A stretch of DNA of 58,150 bases, taken from positions 1-58,150 of the forward strand of contig NZ_JAFLDR010000026.1 in the NCBI RefSeq assembly GCF_017302275.1, in the 5' to 3' direction. The translations under genes and the position numbers were made by a program. Positions 8,587 to 19,305 of this stretch are shown here, piece after piece. The DNA is from Sulfuritalea sp. (GTDB taxonomy: Bacteria; Pseudomonadota; Gammaproteobacteria; Burkholderiales; Rhodocyclaceae). The notes under the pieces are model-generated. The model did not search any database, was not told where the DNA came from, and saw nothing but the letters and a program-made list of their open reading frames with translations. The first letter of the stretch is position 1, and every line of letters starts with the position of its first letter.

Positions 8587-9476
8587 CCATCCAGTGGTTC
8601 CCCGGCCACATGACCTCGGCGCGGCGCAAGGCCGCCGAGACCATGGCGCTGACCGACGTGGTGATCGAGGTCTGCGACGCGCGCCTGCCCGAGGCCAGCA
8701 GCAACCCGATGATCCGCGAGTTGCGCCTGCATCGCCAGCGTCCCTGCCTCAAGCTGCTCAACAAGTCCGACCTCGCCGATCCGGCGGCAACCCAAGCCTG
8801 GCTCGACCATTACAACAGCCAGCCCGGCGTCAAGGCGGTGGCGATTTCGAGCAAGAGCCCCGCCGAGGCGGCGCGCGTGCCGGGCCTGTGCAAGGGGCTG
8901 GCGCCGCATCGCAATGACGGCGTCAAGCCCCTGCGCATGCTTATCATGGGCATCCCCAACGTCGGCAAGTCGACGCTGATGAACGCGCTGCTCAAGCGCC
9001 GGGTCGCCGCGGTCGGCGACGAACCGGCCGTGACCAAGTCGCAGATGTGCATCGACCTGGGGCCGACCATGAGCATCACCGACACGCCCGGCCTGATGTG
9101 GCCGAAGATCACCCATGACAGCGACGGCTTCATGCTGGCCGCCAGCCACGCCATCGGCCGCAATGCGGTGATCGATTCGGAAGTCGCGACCTTCCTTGCC
9201 GACCTGCTGCTGCAACGCTACCCCGCCGCGCTCGGCGCCCGTTACGGGTTTGCAACGACCGGCATGGACGGCATTGGCGTGCTGGAGGCCGTAGCCAGAA
9301 AGCGCGGCTGCATCGTCAAGGGCCGTCGCGGCGGCGAACTCGACCTGGAAAAGGCCGCGATGGTGTTGCTCACCGACTACCGAGGCGGCAAGCTCGGCCG
9401 CGTCAGCCTGGAGACACCCGAAAGCCGCGCCGCGATGCTGGCGGCCCCGGTGGCGCCGCGAATCCCGGCCGAGTGA
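8583..9476 (+). CDS. ylqF: Ribosome biogenesis GTPase, RbgA/YlqF family
   Basis: 297 residues with the circularly permuted G-motif order of this family: G4 NKSD (60-63), G1 GIPNVGKS (123-130) and G3 DTPG (167-170). The N-terminal WFPGHM motif is diagnostic. RbgA acts late in 50S subunit assembly in Bacillus; in proteobacteria the role is inferred by homology. It is translationally coupled to the S4-domain gene and followed by a strong hairpin terminator. Confidence 0.94.
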   Translation: MTIQWFPGHMTSARRKAAETMALTDVVIEVCDARLPEASSNPMIRELRLHRQRPCLKLLNKSDLADPAATQAWLDHYNSQPGVKAVAISSKSPAEAARVPGLCKGLAPHRNDGVKPLRMLIMGIPNVGKSTLMNALLKRRVAAVGDEPAVTKSQMCIDLGPTMSITDTPGLMWPKITHDSDGFMLAASHAIGRNAVIDSEVATFLADLLLQRYPAALGARYGFATTGMDGIGVLEAVARKRGCIVKGRRGGELDLEKAAMVLLTDYRGGKLGRVSLETPESRAAMLAAPVAPRIPAE

Positions 9477-9514
9477 CAGACTTCGGCGTCGAACGCGACG
9501 GGACCAACCAGAAC

Positions 9515-9542
9515 GAAAACGGGAGCCGAAGCCCCCGTTTTC
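9515..9542. terminator. Bidirectional rho-independent terminator
   Basis: GAAAACGGG pairs with CCCGTTTTC, with the inner GC/GC pairs extending the stem. It lies between the convergent RbgA and PEP-CTERM genes, and the A/T runs on both sides allow it to work in both directions. Confidence 0.85.
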
Positions 9543-9560
9543 ACTGCAACGCAATCCGGT

Positions 9561-10298
9561 TCAGGAAGCGCGGCCCATGCGGCGACGCGCCACCAAGCCC
9601 ATCAGGCCGAGCCCGACGAGCAGCATGGCATAGGTCTCGGGTTCCGGAACCGGCGTCGTGACATGCGCCTCGGCATCGTGCGAGAAAGGCGCGAACTTGT
9701 TCACGTCGAGTTCCAGTCCCTTGGAGAATTTCTCGTTGTACAGGTCGAAATGCACCGACAGCCCGGGAGTCAGGCCGCTGACGTCGAAATCGAAACGCTT
9801 GTAGTACATGGCCGTGCCTGGTGTAGGGCCGGAGCCAGCATCGTCCTGGGTGTTGTACTGGCCCGATTTGTCGGCGGCACTGAATTTGAAGCCGAGTTCC
9901 TTGAAGTAGGCGGGGAAGATGCCATGCGGCGACAGGTCGCCCGGATCCCACTCGGCCGCAATCGAATCCAGGGGCGGCGTGCCGTACAACATGTCGCTCG
10001 TCGCGTTGATGGTATTGCCATTCACCGTGAGGGACCCGTAATTGCCCCCGGGTTGCGCGATTCCGAGCAGGGCAACCGACAGATAGTAGGTGTCGGTCAG
10101 CGACGCGGTGCCCACCAGCCCATAGGCGTACAGCGAGAAGCTGTTGCTTGAAGCCAGGATCGACTGCGTGGAGCCGTCGTAGGTGCCACCCTGAATGTCC
10201 AATTGCAACGCCGGAACGGCCCACGCCGACGCGGTCATCCATGCGAGGGACAAGCTCAGGGCGGTGCGCTTCAAGGATGTTCGGAGTGTGGACGTCAT
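9561..10298 (-). CDS. PEP-CTERM sorting domain protein
   Basis: 245 residues. It has an N-terminal signal peptide ending near ASAWA, a central domain rich in Gly, Ser, Thr and Tyr, and a C-terminal PEP-CTERM sorting signal: VPEPETYAMLLVGLGLMG followed by RRRMGR. Such proteins are exported, recognised by an exosortase (EpsH type) and usually go to the surface or exopolysaccharide matrix. The exosortase is not in this window. I chose the ATG at 10298 because of the GGGAG site upstream and the signal peptide; the frame is open further upstream. The hairpin repeat at 10312-10339 lies immediately before the ribosome binding site. Confidence 0.9.
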   Translation of the reverse strand: MTSTLRTSLKRTALSLSLAWMTASAWAVPALQLDIQGGTYDGSTQSILASSNSFSLYAYGLVGTASLTDTYYLSVALLGIAQPGGNYGSLTVNGNTINATSDMLYGTPPLDSIAAEWDPGDLSPHGIFPAYFKELGFKFSAADKSGQYNTQDDAGSGPTPGTAMYYKRFDFDVSGLTPGLSVHFDLYNEKFSKGLELDVNKFAPFSHDAEAHVTTPVPEPETYAMLLVGLGLMGLVARRRMGRAS

Positions 10299-10311
10299 TG
10301 CTTTCTCCCTT

Positions 10312-10339
10312 GTTTCGGGATTCCCGAAACCGGGAATCC
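10312..10339. repeat. Overlapping hairpin repeat
   Basis: GTTTCGGG pairs with CCCGAAAC, and GGATTCCCG (10318-10326) can pair instead with CGGGAATCC (10331-10339), so two alternative stems overlap. The GGATTCCCG/CGGGAATCC core is a common dispersed repeat of proteobacterial genomes. Confidence 0.7.
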
Positions 10340-10661
10340 ATGCAAATACCTGTTTGAATATTATCGTCGATACCACGCGCCGGCAATGATCCGTTCGGAC
10401 CAAGGGCACGGTGGCATGTCCGCGAACTGCCTCCTCTCGGTGCAACCGGACAAGCCTCCCGCGCTGGGATGCATCTCGTTTTGCAGTGCAGCATTCGTCC
10501 TCACACCTGCTTCCGCTGCGACAACCCGCCTGACCAACCCGAACTCCCGTGTACGGAGCGGGTTTCTGAAGGGCCGGAGGAAAAAGCCAAGGCATCCGGC
10601 ATGAAAAAAGTCGTTTACAGCCCCCGGTACAATCAGTATGATTTCGATTGTATTACAGAAC

Positions 10662-10689
10662 TTGGTTCCACTACGCAGAACTATATAAA
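10662..10689 (+). promoter_or_regulatory. Candidate sigma-70 promoter for the Liv-type cluster
   Basis: TTGGTT (10662-10667) and TATAAA (10684-10689) are separated by 16 bases, 48 bases before the start codon. An AGAGGAG ribosome binding site follows at 10724-10730. Prediction by eye only. Confidence 0.45.
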
Positions 10690-10736
10690 TCGGCGGCCGA
10701 TCGTCACTGCCGAGCAAACACTCAGAGGAGACTTCA

Positions 10737-11975
10737 ATGAAGAGCCCGTTGTTCAATCGCCTCGCGCTTGCCGCGAGCGTCATGCTGGTCGGCGGCAGTG
10801 CCTGTGCCCAGGTCAAGATCGCCTACATCGACCCGCTTTCCGGTCCCTTCGCCAATGTCGGCGAGGCCGGCCTCAAAGGCTTCAAGGAAGCCGCCGAGAT
10901 CCTGGTGAACCAGAAGGGCGGGATCATGGGCCAGAAGCTGGAATTCACCGGCTTCGACAACAAGGGCAGCCCGCAGGAAACCCAGTTGCAGCTCAAGGCC
11001 GCCATCGACCAGGGCTTCCGCTTCGTCACGCTCGGCAATGGCTCCGGCGCCGCGCATTCCCTGATCGACGCGGTGAACAAGTGGAACGCACGCAATCCGG
11101 ACAAGACCGTGCTGTTCTTCAACTACGCGGCGGTCGACCCGACCCTGACCAACGAGAAGTGCAGCTTCTGGCACTTCCGCTTCGACGCCAACACCGAAAT
11201 GAAGATGGAAGCGATCAGCAACTTCATGGAGAAGGACAAGACCATCAAGAAGCTCTTCATCATCGGCCAGGACTACGCCCACGGCCACCAGGTGGCGAAA
11301 TACACCAAGGAAATGCTGGCCGCGAAACGCAAGGACATCAAGATCGTCGGCGAGGACCTGCACCCGATCGGCCGCGTCAAGGATTTCGCGCCCTACATCG
11401 CCAAGATCAAGGCTTCCGGCGCCGACACGGTGATGACCGGCAACTGGGGCAACGACCTCTCGCTGCTGATCAAGGCGGCCAAGGATGCCGGCCTCAAGGC
11501 GCGCTTCTTCACCTACTACGCGGGCGGCCTCGGCACGCCGCAGGCGATGGGCGCGGCCGGCGAAAACCAGGTCATTCAGCTCACCGAATGGCATATGAAC
11601 GTGCCGACCAAGAACACCGAAAAATTCGCCCTGGACTTCAACAAGAAGTATCCCGGCGTCTGGTTCTACTACCTGCGGGTCAACAACATGGTGCAGATGG
11701 TGGCCCAGGCCATGAACACCGCCAAGTCGACCGACCCCAAGGCCGTCGCCCTGGCGCTGGAAGACATGCGCATGCCGGTCGACACCGGCGAAGTCTGGAT
11801 GCGCAAGAGCGACCACCAGGCCATGCAGCCGCTGTACATCTCGATCTTCAGCAAGGCCGACGGCAAGACGGTCAAGCATGATTCCGAAGGCACGGGCTAC
11901 GGCTGGAAGACCCTGGCGACGATCTCCCAGCGCGATTCGCAGCTGCCGACCTCCTGCATCATGGAACGTCCCTGA
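10737..11975 (+). CDS. Branched-chain-amino-acid-type ABC transporter substrate-binding protein
   Basis: 412 residues with an N-terminal signal peptide (ending near GSACAQ), then a type I periplasmic binding protein fold: VKIAYIDPLSGPFANVGEAG and QDYAHGHQVAKYTKEML mark the two lobes. It delivers ligand to the permeases and ATPases encoded downstream. The ligand is not leucine by necessity; Liv-type systems next to CoA-ester degradation genes often carry aromatic or fatty acids. Two Cys residues (in KCSFWHF and TSCIM) might form a disulfide. A good AGAGGAG site and the promoter candidate support this start. Confidence 0.93.
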   Translation: MKSPLFNRLALAASVMLVGGSACAQVKIAYIDPLSGPFANVGEAGLKGFKEAAEILVNQKGGIMGQKLEFTGFDNKGSPQETQLQLKAAIDQGFRFVTLGNGSGAAHSLIDAVNKWNARNPDKTVLFFNYAAVDPTLTNEKCSFWHFRFDANTEMKMEAISNFMEKDKTIKKLFIIGQDYAHGHQVAKYTKEMLAAKRKDIKIVGEDLHPIGRVKDFAPYIAKIKASGADTVMTGNWGNDLSLLIKAAKDAGLKARFFTYYAGGLGTPQAMGAAGENQVIQLTEWHMNVPTKNTEKFALDFNKKYPGVWFYYLRVNNMVQMVAQAMNTAKSTDPKAVALALEDMRMPVDTGEVWMRKSDHQAMQPLYISIFSKADGKTVKHDSEGTGYGWKTLATISQRDSQLPTSCIMERP

Positions 11976-12019
11976 ACCGGGCTCGCCCGGCAGGGTCCTT
12001 TGCGGCCCGCCCCTCCCAA

Positions 12020-12039
12020 CCTCCCCCTCGCGGGGGAGG
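12020..12039. repeat. GC-rich intergenic palindrome
   Basis: CCTCCCCC and GGGGGAGG arms around TCGC, between the binding-protein and LivH-like genes. Such a hairpin within an operon could protect the upstream message or reduce expression of the downstream genes. Confidence 0.6.
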
Positions 12040-12127
12040 CGATTGAATTGCTCGCTACGCTCGACCATTAGCCCGAGATTACCCGTACTCGGATTGCCCT
12101 TCGTCATTCACCGCCTTTGAGGATGCA

Positions 12128-13066
12128 ATGGAGTTCGTCGTCATCTCGCTGCTGAACGGCATCACCTACGGCCTGCTGCTGTTCATGCTGTCCAGCGGCC
12201 TGACGCTGATTTTCAGCATGATGGGCATCCTCAATTTCGCGCACGCCAGCTTCTACATGCTGGGCGCCTACTTCGCCTACCAGATCAGCACCTGGGTCGG
12301 CTTCTGGCCCGGCCTGCTGGTGGCGCCGCTGCTGGTCGGCGCCGTCGGCGCGCTGGTCGAGCGCTACGGCCTGCGCCGCGCGCACAGGTTCGGCCATGTC
12401 GCCGAACTGCTGTTCACCTTCGGCCTCGCCTTCGTCGTCGAAGAAGTGGTGCACCTAGTCTGGGGCAAGGTGGCGGTCGACTACCGGATTCCGGTGGAGC
12501 TCGACGGCACGCTGTTCACCCTGTTCGACACCTCCTTTCCGATCTACAAGGGCTTCATGATGCTGATCTCGGTCGGCATGCTGGTCGCCCTCTACGCGCT
12601 GCTGACGCGCACCCGCATCGGCCTCATCATCCAGGCCGCGCTGACCAAGCCGGACATGGTCGAAGCGCTGGGCCACAACGTGCCGCGCATCTTCATGCTG
12701 GTGTTCGGCGGCGGCACGGCGCTGGCCGGACTGGCCGGCGTCATCGGCGGCAATGCCTTCGTCACCGAACCGGGCATGGCGGCGGCGGTGGGCAGCATCG
12801 TTTTCGTCATCGTCGTGGTCGGCGGCCTCGGCTCGCTGGGCGGCGCCTTCGTTGCCTCCCTGCTGATCGGCTGCATCCAGACCTTTTCCGTGGGCCTGTC
12901 GATCTCGATCACCGACGTCTTCGCCCTGGTCGGCATTGCCCTGCCCGCAGGCTCGCAGGTGGCGCGCCTGACCATCACTCAGATGGCCCCGGTGCTGCCC
13001 TACCTGTTCATGGTGGCGATCCTGATCTTCCGCCCGCGCGGCCTGATGGGGGCGCGGGAGTCATGA
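12128..13066 (+). CDS. livH: ABC transporter permease, LivH family
   Basis: 312 residues, normal for LivH. NGITYGLLLFMLSSGLTLIFSMMGILNFAHA is split across the first two helices and is the family signature; GGNAFVTEPGM and VVVGGLGSLGGAFVASLLIG are also conserved. It forms the membrane channel with the LivM-like protein encoded downstream. It is the second gene of the transport operon. Confidence 0.94.
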   Translation: MEFVVISLLNGITYGLLLFMLSSGLTLIFSMMGILNFAHASFYMLGAYFAYQISTWVGFWPGLLVAPLLVGAVGALVERYGLRRAHRFGHVAELLFTFGLAFVVEEVVHLVWGKVAVDYRIPVELDGTLFTLFDTSFPIYKGFMMLISVGMLVALYALLTRTRIGLIIQAALTKPDMVEALGHNVPRIFMLVFGGGTALAGLAGVIGGNAFVTEPGMAAAVGSIVFVIVVVGGLGSLGGAFVASLLIGCIQTFSVGLSISITDVFALVGIALPAGSQVARLTITQMAPVLPYLFMVAILIFRPRGLMGARES

Positions 13067-13170
13067 GCACCGTGCGACGGGCCGCCCCTGGTGCCAGCAG
13101 TTGCCGCCATGGTACGAGCCGGCGCCAGCCAACAGCGCGGAGGCTGCGCCAGCAGCCGAACCCTGGTCAC

Positions 13171-13189
13171 CCTCTCGCTTGGCGAGAGG
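13171..13189. repeat. GC-rich intergenic palindrome
   Basis: CCTCTCGC and GCGAGAGG arms around a 3-nt loop between the livH- and livM-like genes, just before the start of the latter. Same class as the palindromes at 974, 2522 and 12020. Confidence 0.55.
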
Positions 13190-13205
13190 ATCGGGGAGAG
13201 TGCTC

Positions 13206-14480
13206 GTGAGCAGCCGCCTCGTCACACGCAGCCGCCTGCTGCTCTGGGGCGGCTGCCTGGCCCTGGCCCTGGCCCTGCCGCTGATATTCAGGAGCAGCTT
13301 CCTGATCTCGCTGCTGTGCCAGATGGGCATCATGGTGGTGTTCTCGCTGTCCTACAACATGCTGCTCGGGCAAACCGGCCTGCTGTCCTTCGGCCACGCC
13401 GTGTATTACGGTCTCGGCGCCTTCGCCACGATGCACACGCTCAATGCCCTCGGCAAGGACGGCGGCCCGCTGGTGGTGGCGCTGCTGCCGGCGGTCGGCG
13501 CCTGCGCCGGGCTGGCGGGCGGCGTGGTGCTGGGCTACGTCACCACGCGCAAGGCCGGCACCACCTTCGCCATGATCACGCTCGGCATCGGCGAACTGGT
13601 GGCGGCCTGCTCGTTGATGTTCCCCGGCGTGTTCGGCGGCGAGGGCGGCGTCTCGGGCAATCGCGTGATCGGCAAGGAGAGCTTTCTAGGCTTCAACTGG
13701 GGGCCACAGGTCGAGATGTACGGGCTGATCGTAATGTGGGCCTTCGTGTGCACCGTCGCCATGTTCGCTTTGACGCAAACGCCGCTGGGGCGCATGGCCA
13801 ATGCCGTGCGCGACAACCCGGAGCGCGCCGAATTCGTCGGCTACGACACCGAGCGCGTGCGCCTGCTGATGGTGATCCTGTCCGGAATGTTCGCGGGCGC
13901 CGCCGGCGGCCTCACGGCGCTCAACTACGAAATCGTCACCGCCGAAACGCTCAATGCCCACACCTCGGGCGTGGTGCTGCTGATGACTTTCGTCGGCGGC
14001 ATCGGCTTCTTCTACGGACCGATCATCGGTGCGATCCTGATCACCGTGATGCAGATCGTGGTCGGCGGCATGACGCACGCGTGGCTGCTTTATTTCGGCC
14101 TGTTCTTCCTTTTCATGGTGCTCAAGGCGCCCGGCGGCATCGCCAGCCTGATCGCCGTGCAGCGCAACCTGTGGAACGCCGGCCTGTTCGGCCGCATGCT
14201 GCCGCATTACCTGGCCATGATGCTGCCGGTCCTGATCCTGCTGGCCGGACTGGTCGGCGTGGTGGAACTGAGCTATGCCCTGCTCGCCGGTGACGGAGTC
14301 GGCGCTGGCGACACGGCTACCCGGGTACTGGGCATGCAGTTGAAACTCGGTACGCCGGCGCCCTGGGTGACGGCTCTGGCGGTGACCGGCGCCGGCATGA
14401 TCCTGACGCGCTGGATCGGCGGTCGCGCCGGCACGGCATGGAATTCCACGCTGGCGACGCTGCATGGGGACAAGGCATGA
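13206..14480 (+). CDS. livM: ABC transporter permease, LivM family
   Basis: 424 residues. The LivM core is clear (SLNM-like block SYNMLLGQTGLLSFGHAVYYG, then AVRDNPERAEFVGYDTERV). I chose the GTG at 13206, with GGGGAGAG upstream; the open frame reaches back to 13101 but its extra residues are encoded across the palindrome. After the core an extra tail of about 80 residues adds a membrane helix near position 345 and another near the end. This tail contains a copy of the dispersed repeat (14297-14317), read as VGAGDTA. The stop overlaps the livG-like start by 4 bases. Confidence 0.92.
   Translation: MSSRLVTRSRLLLWGGCLALALALPLIFRSSFLISLLCQMGIMVVFSLSYNMLLGQTGLLSFGHAVYYGLGAFATMHTLNALGKDGGPLVVALLPAVGACAGLAGGVVLGYVTTRKAGTTFAMITLGIGELVAACSLMFPGVFGGEGGVSGNRVIGKESFLGFNWGPQVEMYGLIVMWAFVCTVAMFALTQTPLGRMANAVRDNPERAEFVGYDTERVRLLMVILSGMFAGAAGGLTALNYEIVTAETLNAHTSGVVLLMTFVGGIGFFYGPIIGAILITVMQIVVGGMTHAWLLYFGLFFLFMVLKAPGGIASLIAVQRNLWNAGLFGRMLPHYLAMMLPVLILLAGLVGVVELSYALLAGDGVGAGDTATRVLGMQLKLGTPAPWVTALAVTGAGMILTRWIGGRAGTAWNSTLATLHGDKA
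14297..14317 (+). repeat. Dispersed 23-nt repeat, copy 3
   Basis: AGTCGGCGCTGGCGACACGG then C, inside the livM-like gene and translated in frame as VGAGDTA in the C-terminal extension. Confidence 0.75.
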
Positions 14481-15235
14481 GCGCGCCGGCGATCCGCCTG
14501 CAAGGGCTGAAAAAGAGTTTCGGCGCCAGCGAGATCATCCGCGGCGTGGACCTCGACATCCATCGCGGTGAACGCCACGCCATCATCGGCCCCAACGGCG
14601 CCGGCAAGTCCACGCTGTTCCACCTGATCAGCGCGCGCCTGCCGGTGAGTGCCGGCACGATCGAACTCAAGGGCGCAAACGTGGTCGGCCTCAAGCCCTT
14701 CGAGATCACCCGCAAGGGCCTCTCGCGCAGCTTCCAGATCACCAACATCTTCCACAATCTCTCGGTGTTCGAGAACTTGCGCTGCGCCGTGCTGTGGTCG
14801 CTGGGCTACCGCTACTCGTTCTGGCAGCGCCTGGCCGGGCTCACAGATGCGCGCCAGCGCGCCGAGGCGGTGATGGAGGACATCGGACTGGGCAAGCGGC
14901 GCGACACGCCGGCCGGCATCCTCTCCTACGCCGAGCAGCGCGCGCTGGAGATCGGCATCACCATCGCCAGCGGCGCCGACGTGATCCTGCTCGACGAGCC
15001 GACCGCCGGCATGAGCAATTCCGAAACCGAGGAGGCCGTCGCACTCATACGCCGCGTCACCGAGGGCAAGACCCTGGTCATGGTCGAGCACGACATGGGC
15101 GTCGTGTTCGGGCTGGCCGACCGCATCTCGGTGCTGGTCTACGGCCAGGTCATCGCCACCGACACGCCGGCCGCGATCCGCTGCAACGCCGCAGTGCAGG
15201 AAGCCTACCTCGGTACATCCGTCAGCCATGAGTGA
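14477..15235 (+). CDS. livG: ABC transporter ATP-binding protein, LivG family
   Basis: 252 residues. Walker A is GPNGAGKST (38-46) and Walker B is VILLDEPTAGMS. The signature reads LSYAEQRALEIG; the SY in place of SGG is common in LivG proteins. The start codon overlaps the livM-like stop (ATGA). It is one of two ATPases of the five-gene uptake system and has a canonical P-loop, in contrast with its partner. Confidence 0.94.
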   Translation: MSAPAIRLQGLKKSFGASEIIRGVDLDIHRGERHAIIGPNGAGKSTLFHLISARLPVSAGTIELKGANVVGLKPFEITRKGLSRSFQITNIFHNLSVFENLRCAVLWSLGYRYSFWQRLAGLTDARQRAEAVMEDIGLGKRRDTPAGILSYAEQRALEIGITIASGADVILLDEPTAGMSNSETEEAVALIRRVTEGKTLVMVEHDMGVVFGLADRISVLVYGQVIATDTPAAIRCNAAVQEAYLGTSVSHE

Positions 15236-15944
15236 ATCGACCCAAGCCATGCTGGAAATCGTCGACCTTCACGGCTACTACGGCAAAAGCCACGTCCTGC
15301 ATGGCGTGAACCTCCATGTCAATGCCGGCGAGATCGTCTGCCTGCTCGGCCGCAACGGCGTCGGCCGCTCGACCACCGCCAAGGCGGTGATGGGCCAGGT
15401 CGTCGCCAAGGGCGCGGTGCGCTTCAAGGGGCGCGACATCCTCGGCATGAAGGCCTACGAAATCGCGCGGCTGGGCATCGGCCTGGTGCCGGAAAACCGC
15501 GACATCTTTCCCGACCTCACGGTGCGCCAGAACCTGATGCTGGGCGTCAAGGACCCGCGCGCCGTCGGGCGCTGGAGCATCGACGACATGTATGCGCTGT
15601 TCCCCCGCCTCAAGGAACGCGACGGCACACCCGGCGGCGTGCTTTCCGGCGGCGAGCAGCAGATGCTGACCCTGTGCCGGACCATGATGGGTGACCCGGA
15701 TTTCGTCATGATCGACGAACCGACCGAGGGTCTCGCGCCGAAGATCGTCGCACTGGTCGGCGAGTTCCTGCAGGAAGTGCGCAAACGCGGAATCTCCATC
15801 CTGCTGATCGAACAAAAGCTGGCCATCGCGCTGGACATTTCCGAACGCCTCTACCTCATGGGCCACGGCCGCATCGTTTTCGAAGGCACGCCGGCCGATC
15901 TGAAGAACAACGAAGCCATCCGCAAGGAATGGCTGGAAGTATGA
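15228..15944 (+). CDS. livF: ABC transporter ATP-binding protein, LivF family, Walker A Lys replaced by Arg
   Basis: 238 residues, the usual LivF length. Signature LSGGEQQ (139-145) and Walker B FVMIDEP (159-165) are intact. The P-loop reads GRNGVGRST (41-49): Arg47 (codon CGC) stands where the phosphate-binding Lys is nearly universal. The rest of the protein is well conserved, so this is not decay. It overlaps the end of the livG-like gene by 8 bases. With the LivG-like partner intact, the heterodimer may have one full-activity and one weak ATP site. Confidence 0.93.
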   Translation: MSESTQAMLEIVDLHGYYGKSHVLHGVNLHVNAGEIVCLLGRNGVGRSTTAKAVMGQVVAKGAVRFKGRDILGMKAYEIARLGIGLVPENRDIFPDLTVRQNLMLGVKDPRAVGRWSIDDMYALFPRLKERDGTPGGVLSGGEQQMLTLCRTMMGDPDFVMIDEPTEGLAPKIVALVGEFLQEVRKRGISILLIEQKLAIALDISERLYLMGHGRIVFEGTPADLKNNEAIRKEWLEV

Positions 15945-15984
15945 TTTCCACCCCACCGACACATACCACCTGTCAGGAGTCAGC

Positions 15985-18075
15985 ATGAGCAGCGCCAAGT
16001 ACGAAGTCATCGGCAGCACCGCCGTCATCACACTCGACAATCCCCCGGTCAATGGCCTCGGCTACGACCTGCGCTGCGGCATCGTCGCCGGCATCGACCA
16101 GGCCGCGGCCGATCCAGCGGTCAGCGCCGTGGTCATGATCGGCTCGGACCGCGCCTTTTCGGGCGGCGCCGACATCCGCGAGTTCGGCTCGCCCAAGTCC
16201 TACGCCGAGCCCAACCTGCTGACCGTGATCCGCATCGTCGAGGCCTGTCCCAAGCCCGTCGTCGCCGCGATCGGCGGCGTCTGCATGGGCGGCGGCCTGG
16301 AACTGGCACTGGGCGCGCATTTTCGCGTCGCGGTGGCCGGCGCCTCGATCGCCCTGCCCGAGATCAAGCTGGGCCTGCTGCCGGGGGCCGGCGGCACGCA
16401 GCGCATGCCGCGCATCATCGGCGTCGAAGCCGCGCTGAACCTGATCCTCTCCGGCAATCCGGTGCCCTCTGATAAGTTCAAGGGCACGCCGCTGTTCGAC
16501 GAGTTCATCGACGGCGACCTGAAAGCCGGCGCACTGGCCTTCGCCGCCAAGGTGGTCGCCGAGAAGCGTCCGCTGAAGCGCATCCGCGACATCCGGATCG
16601 ACATGCCGAACCAGGAGGCCTTCTTCCAGTTCTCGCGCAACATGGTCAAGGGCGTGGCCGGCCCCTTCCCCGCCCCCTTCAAGTGCATCGACGCGGTGCA
16701 GACCGCCGTTAGCAAGCCCTTCGACGAAGGCATGAAGATAGAGCGCAGCTACTTCCTCGAACTCATGGGCACGCCGGAATCGCGCGCCCTGCGCCACGCC
16801 TTCACCGGCGAGCGCGCCGCCTCGAAAATTCCCGACATCCCCGACGACACGCCGACGCGCAAGATCGCCAAGGTGGGCGTGATCGGCGCCGGCACCATGG
16901 GCGGCGGCATCACCATGAACTTCCTCAACGCCGGCATCCCCGTCACCATGCTGGAAATGAAGCAGGAGGCACTCGACAAGGGCATCGCCACGATCCGCAA
17001 GAACTACGAGAACAGCATGAAGAAAGGCAAGCTGACCCAGGAAAAGCTGGAGCAGCGCATGGGCCTGCTCAGGGGCACCCTGTCCTATGACGATTTCAAG
17101 GATGCCGACCTGATCATCGAGGCGGTGTTCGAGGAAATCGGTGTCAAGGAGGCCGTGTTCAAGCAACTCGACGCCATCGCCAAGCCCGGCGCGATCCTCG
17201 CCTCCAACACCTCGACGCTGGACGTGAACAAGATCGCCAATTTCACCAAACGCCCGCAGGATGTGGTCGGCATGCACTTCTTCAGCCCGGCCAACGTGAT
17301 GAAGCTGCTGGAAGTGGTGCGCGGGGCGGCGACCGCGAAGGACGTCATGGCCACCGTGATGCAGGTGGCGAAAAAGATCAAGAAGACCGCAGTGGTATCG
17401 GGTGTTTGCGACGGCTTCATCGGCAACCGCATGATCGAGCACTACGGCCGCGTCGCCGGCTTCCTGCTTGAGGAAGGCGCGACGCCGGCGCAGGTGGACA
17501 AGGCGCTGGAGAAGTGGGGCATGGCCATGGGTCCGTTCCGCATGGGCGACCTCGCCGGCAACGACATCGGCTGGGCGATCCGCAAGCGCCGCTATGTCGA
17601 GAAGCCCTCGATCCGCTACGCCAAATTCGCCGACAAGCTTTGCGAGCAGGGCCGCTACGGCCAGAAGACGGGCAAAGGCTGGTACCTCTACAAGGCCGGC
17701 GACCGCAAGGCGATACCCGATCCGGAAGTCGACCAGATGCTGGAGGATTACCGCAAGGAACTGGGCATCACGCCGCGCAAGATTTCCGACGCCGAAATCG
17801 TCCAGCGCTGCATCTTCGCCCTGGTCAATGAAGGCGCGCGCATCCTCGAGGAAGGCATCGCCGCCCGCGCGTCCGACATCGACATGATCTACCTGACCGG
17901 CTACGGCTTCCCGCTGCACCGCGGCGGCCCCATGCTCTATGCCGACGAAGTGGGCCTCTACAACGTGGCGCGGACCATGCAGGAGTTCGCCGCCAGTTCC
18001 GGCGACAGCTTCTGGGAGCCGGCGCCGCTGATCGCCACGCGCGTCGCCGAAGGCAAGCCCCTTGCGTCGGCCTGA
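15985..18075 (+). CDS. Fused enoyl-CoA hydratase / 3-hydroxyacyl-CoA dehydrogenase
   Basis: 696 residues in two halves. Residues 1 to about 190 are a crotonase domain with both catalytic Glu residues visible, in GGGLELAL (near 105) and [12 protein letters not shown] (near 125). From about 295 a 3-hydroxyacyl-CoA dehydrogenase domain begins with the NAD-binding [12 protein letters not shown]; the catalytic His is in [16 protein letters not shown] (near 430), and a C-terminal helical domain follows. It hydrates trans-2-enoyl-CoA and oxidises the 3-hydroxyacyl-CoA, two successive beta-oxidation steps. FadB/FadJ-type. It follows the transporter by 40 bp and precedes the thiolase by 29 bp. Confidence 0.93.
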   Translation: MSSAKYEVIGSTAVITLDNPPVNGLGYDLRCGIVAGIDQAAADPAVSAVVMIGSDRAFSGGADIREFGSPKSYAEPNLLTVIRIVEACPKPVVAAIGGVCMGGGLELALGAHFRVAVAGASIALPEIKLGLLPGAGGTQRMPRIIGVEAALNLILSGNPVPSDKFKGTPLFDEFIDGDLKAGALAFAAKVVAEKRPLKRIRDIRIDMPNQEAFFQFSRNMVKGVAGPFPAPFKCIDAVQTAVSKPFDEGMKIERSYFLELMGTPESRALRHAFTGERAASKIPDIPDDTPTRKIAKVGVIGAGTMGGGITMNFLNAGIPVTMLEMKQEALDKGIATIRKNYENSMKKGKLTQEKLEQRMGLLRGTLSYDDFKDADLIIEAVFEEIGVKEAVFKQLDAIAKPGAILASNTSTLDVNKIANFTKRPQDVVGMHFFSPANVMKLLEVVRGAATAKDVMATVMQVAKKIKKTAVVSGVCDGFIGNRMIEHYGRVAGFLLEEGATPAQVDKALEKWGMAMGPFRMGDLAGNDIGWAIRKRRYVEKPSIRYAKFADKLCEQGRYGQKTGKGWYLYKAGDRKAIPDPEVDQMLEDYRKELGITPRKISDAEIVQRCIFALVNEGARILEEGIAARASDIDMIYLTGYGFPLHRGGPMLYADEVGLYNVARTMQEFAASSGDSFWEPAPLIATRVAEGKPLASA

Positions 18076-18104
18076 ACCCGACGAACCGAATCCTGGAGAA
18101 TCCC

Positions 18105-19283
<1,179 letters not shown>

Positions 19284-19305
19284 GAGCTCGACGCAGACTC
19301 TTTCA

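Larger units (their letters stand above)
10299..10736. other. 438-bp intergenic region between divergent genes
   Basis: Holds the hairpin repeat at 10312-10339 near the PEP-CTERM gene and a promoter-like pair at 10662-10689 before the Liv-type binding protein gene. I found no convincing gene in either strand; the short open frames here show no family resemblance. Confidence 0.6.

Noticed and set aside
15973-17919. Long minus-strand frame opposite the fused hydratase/dehydrogenase
   Set aside because: A His/Asp/Gly-rich shadow of a gene with intact catalytic motifs.
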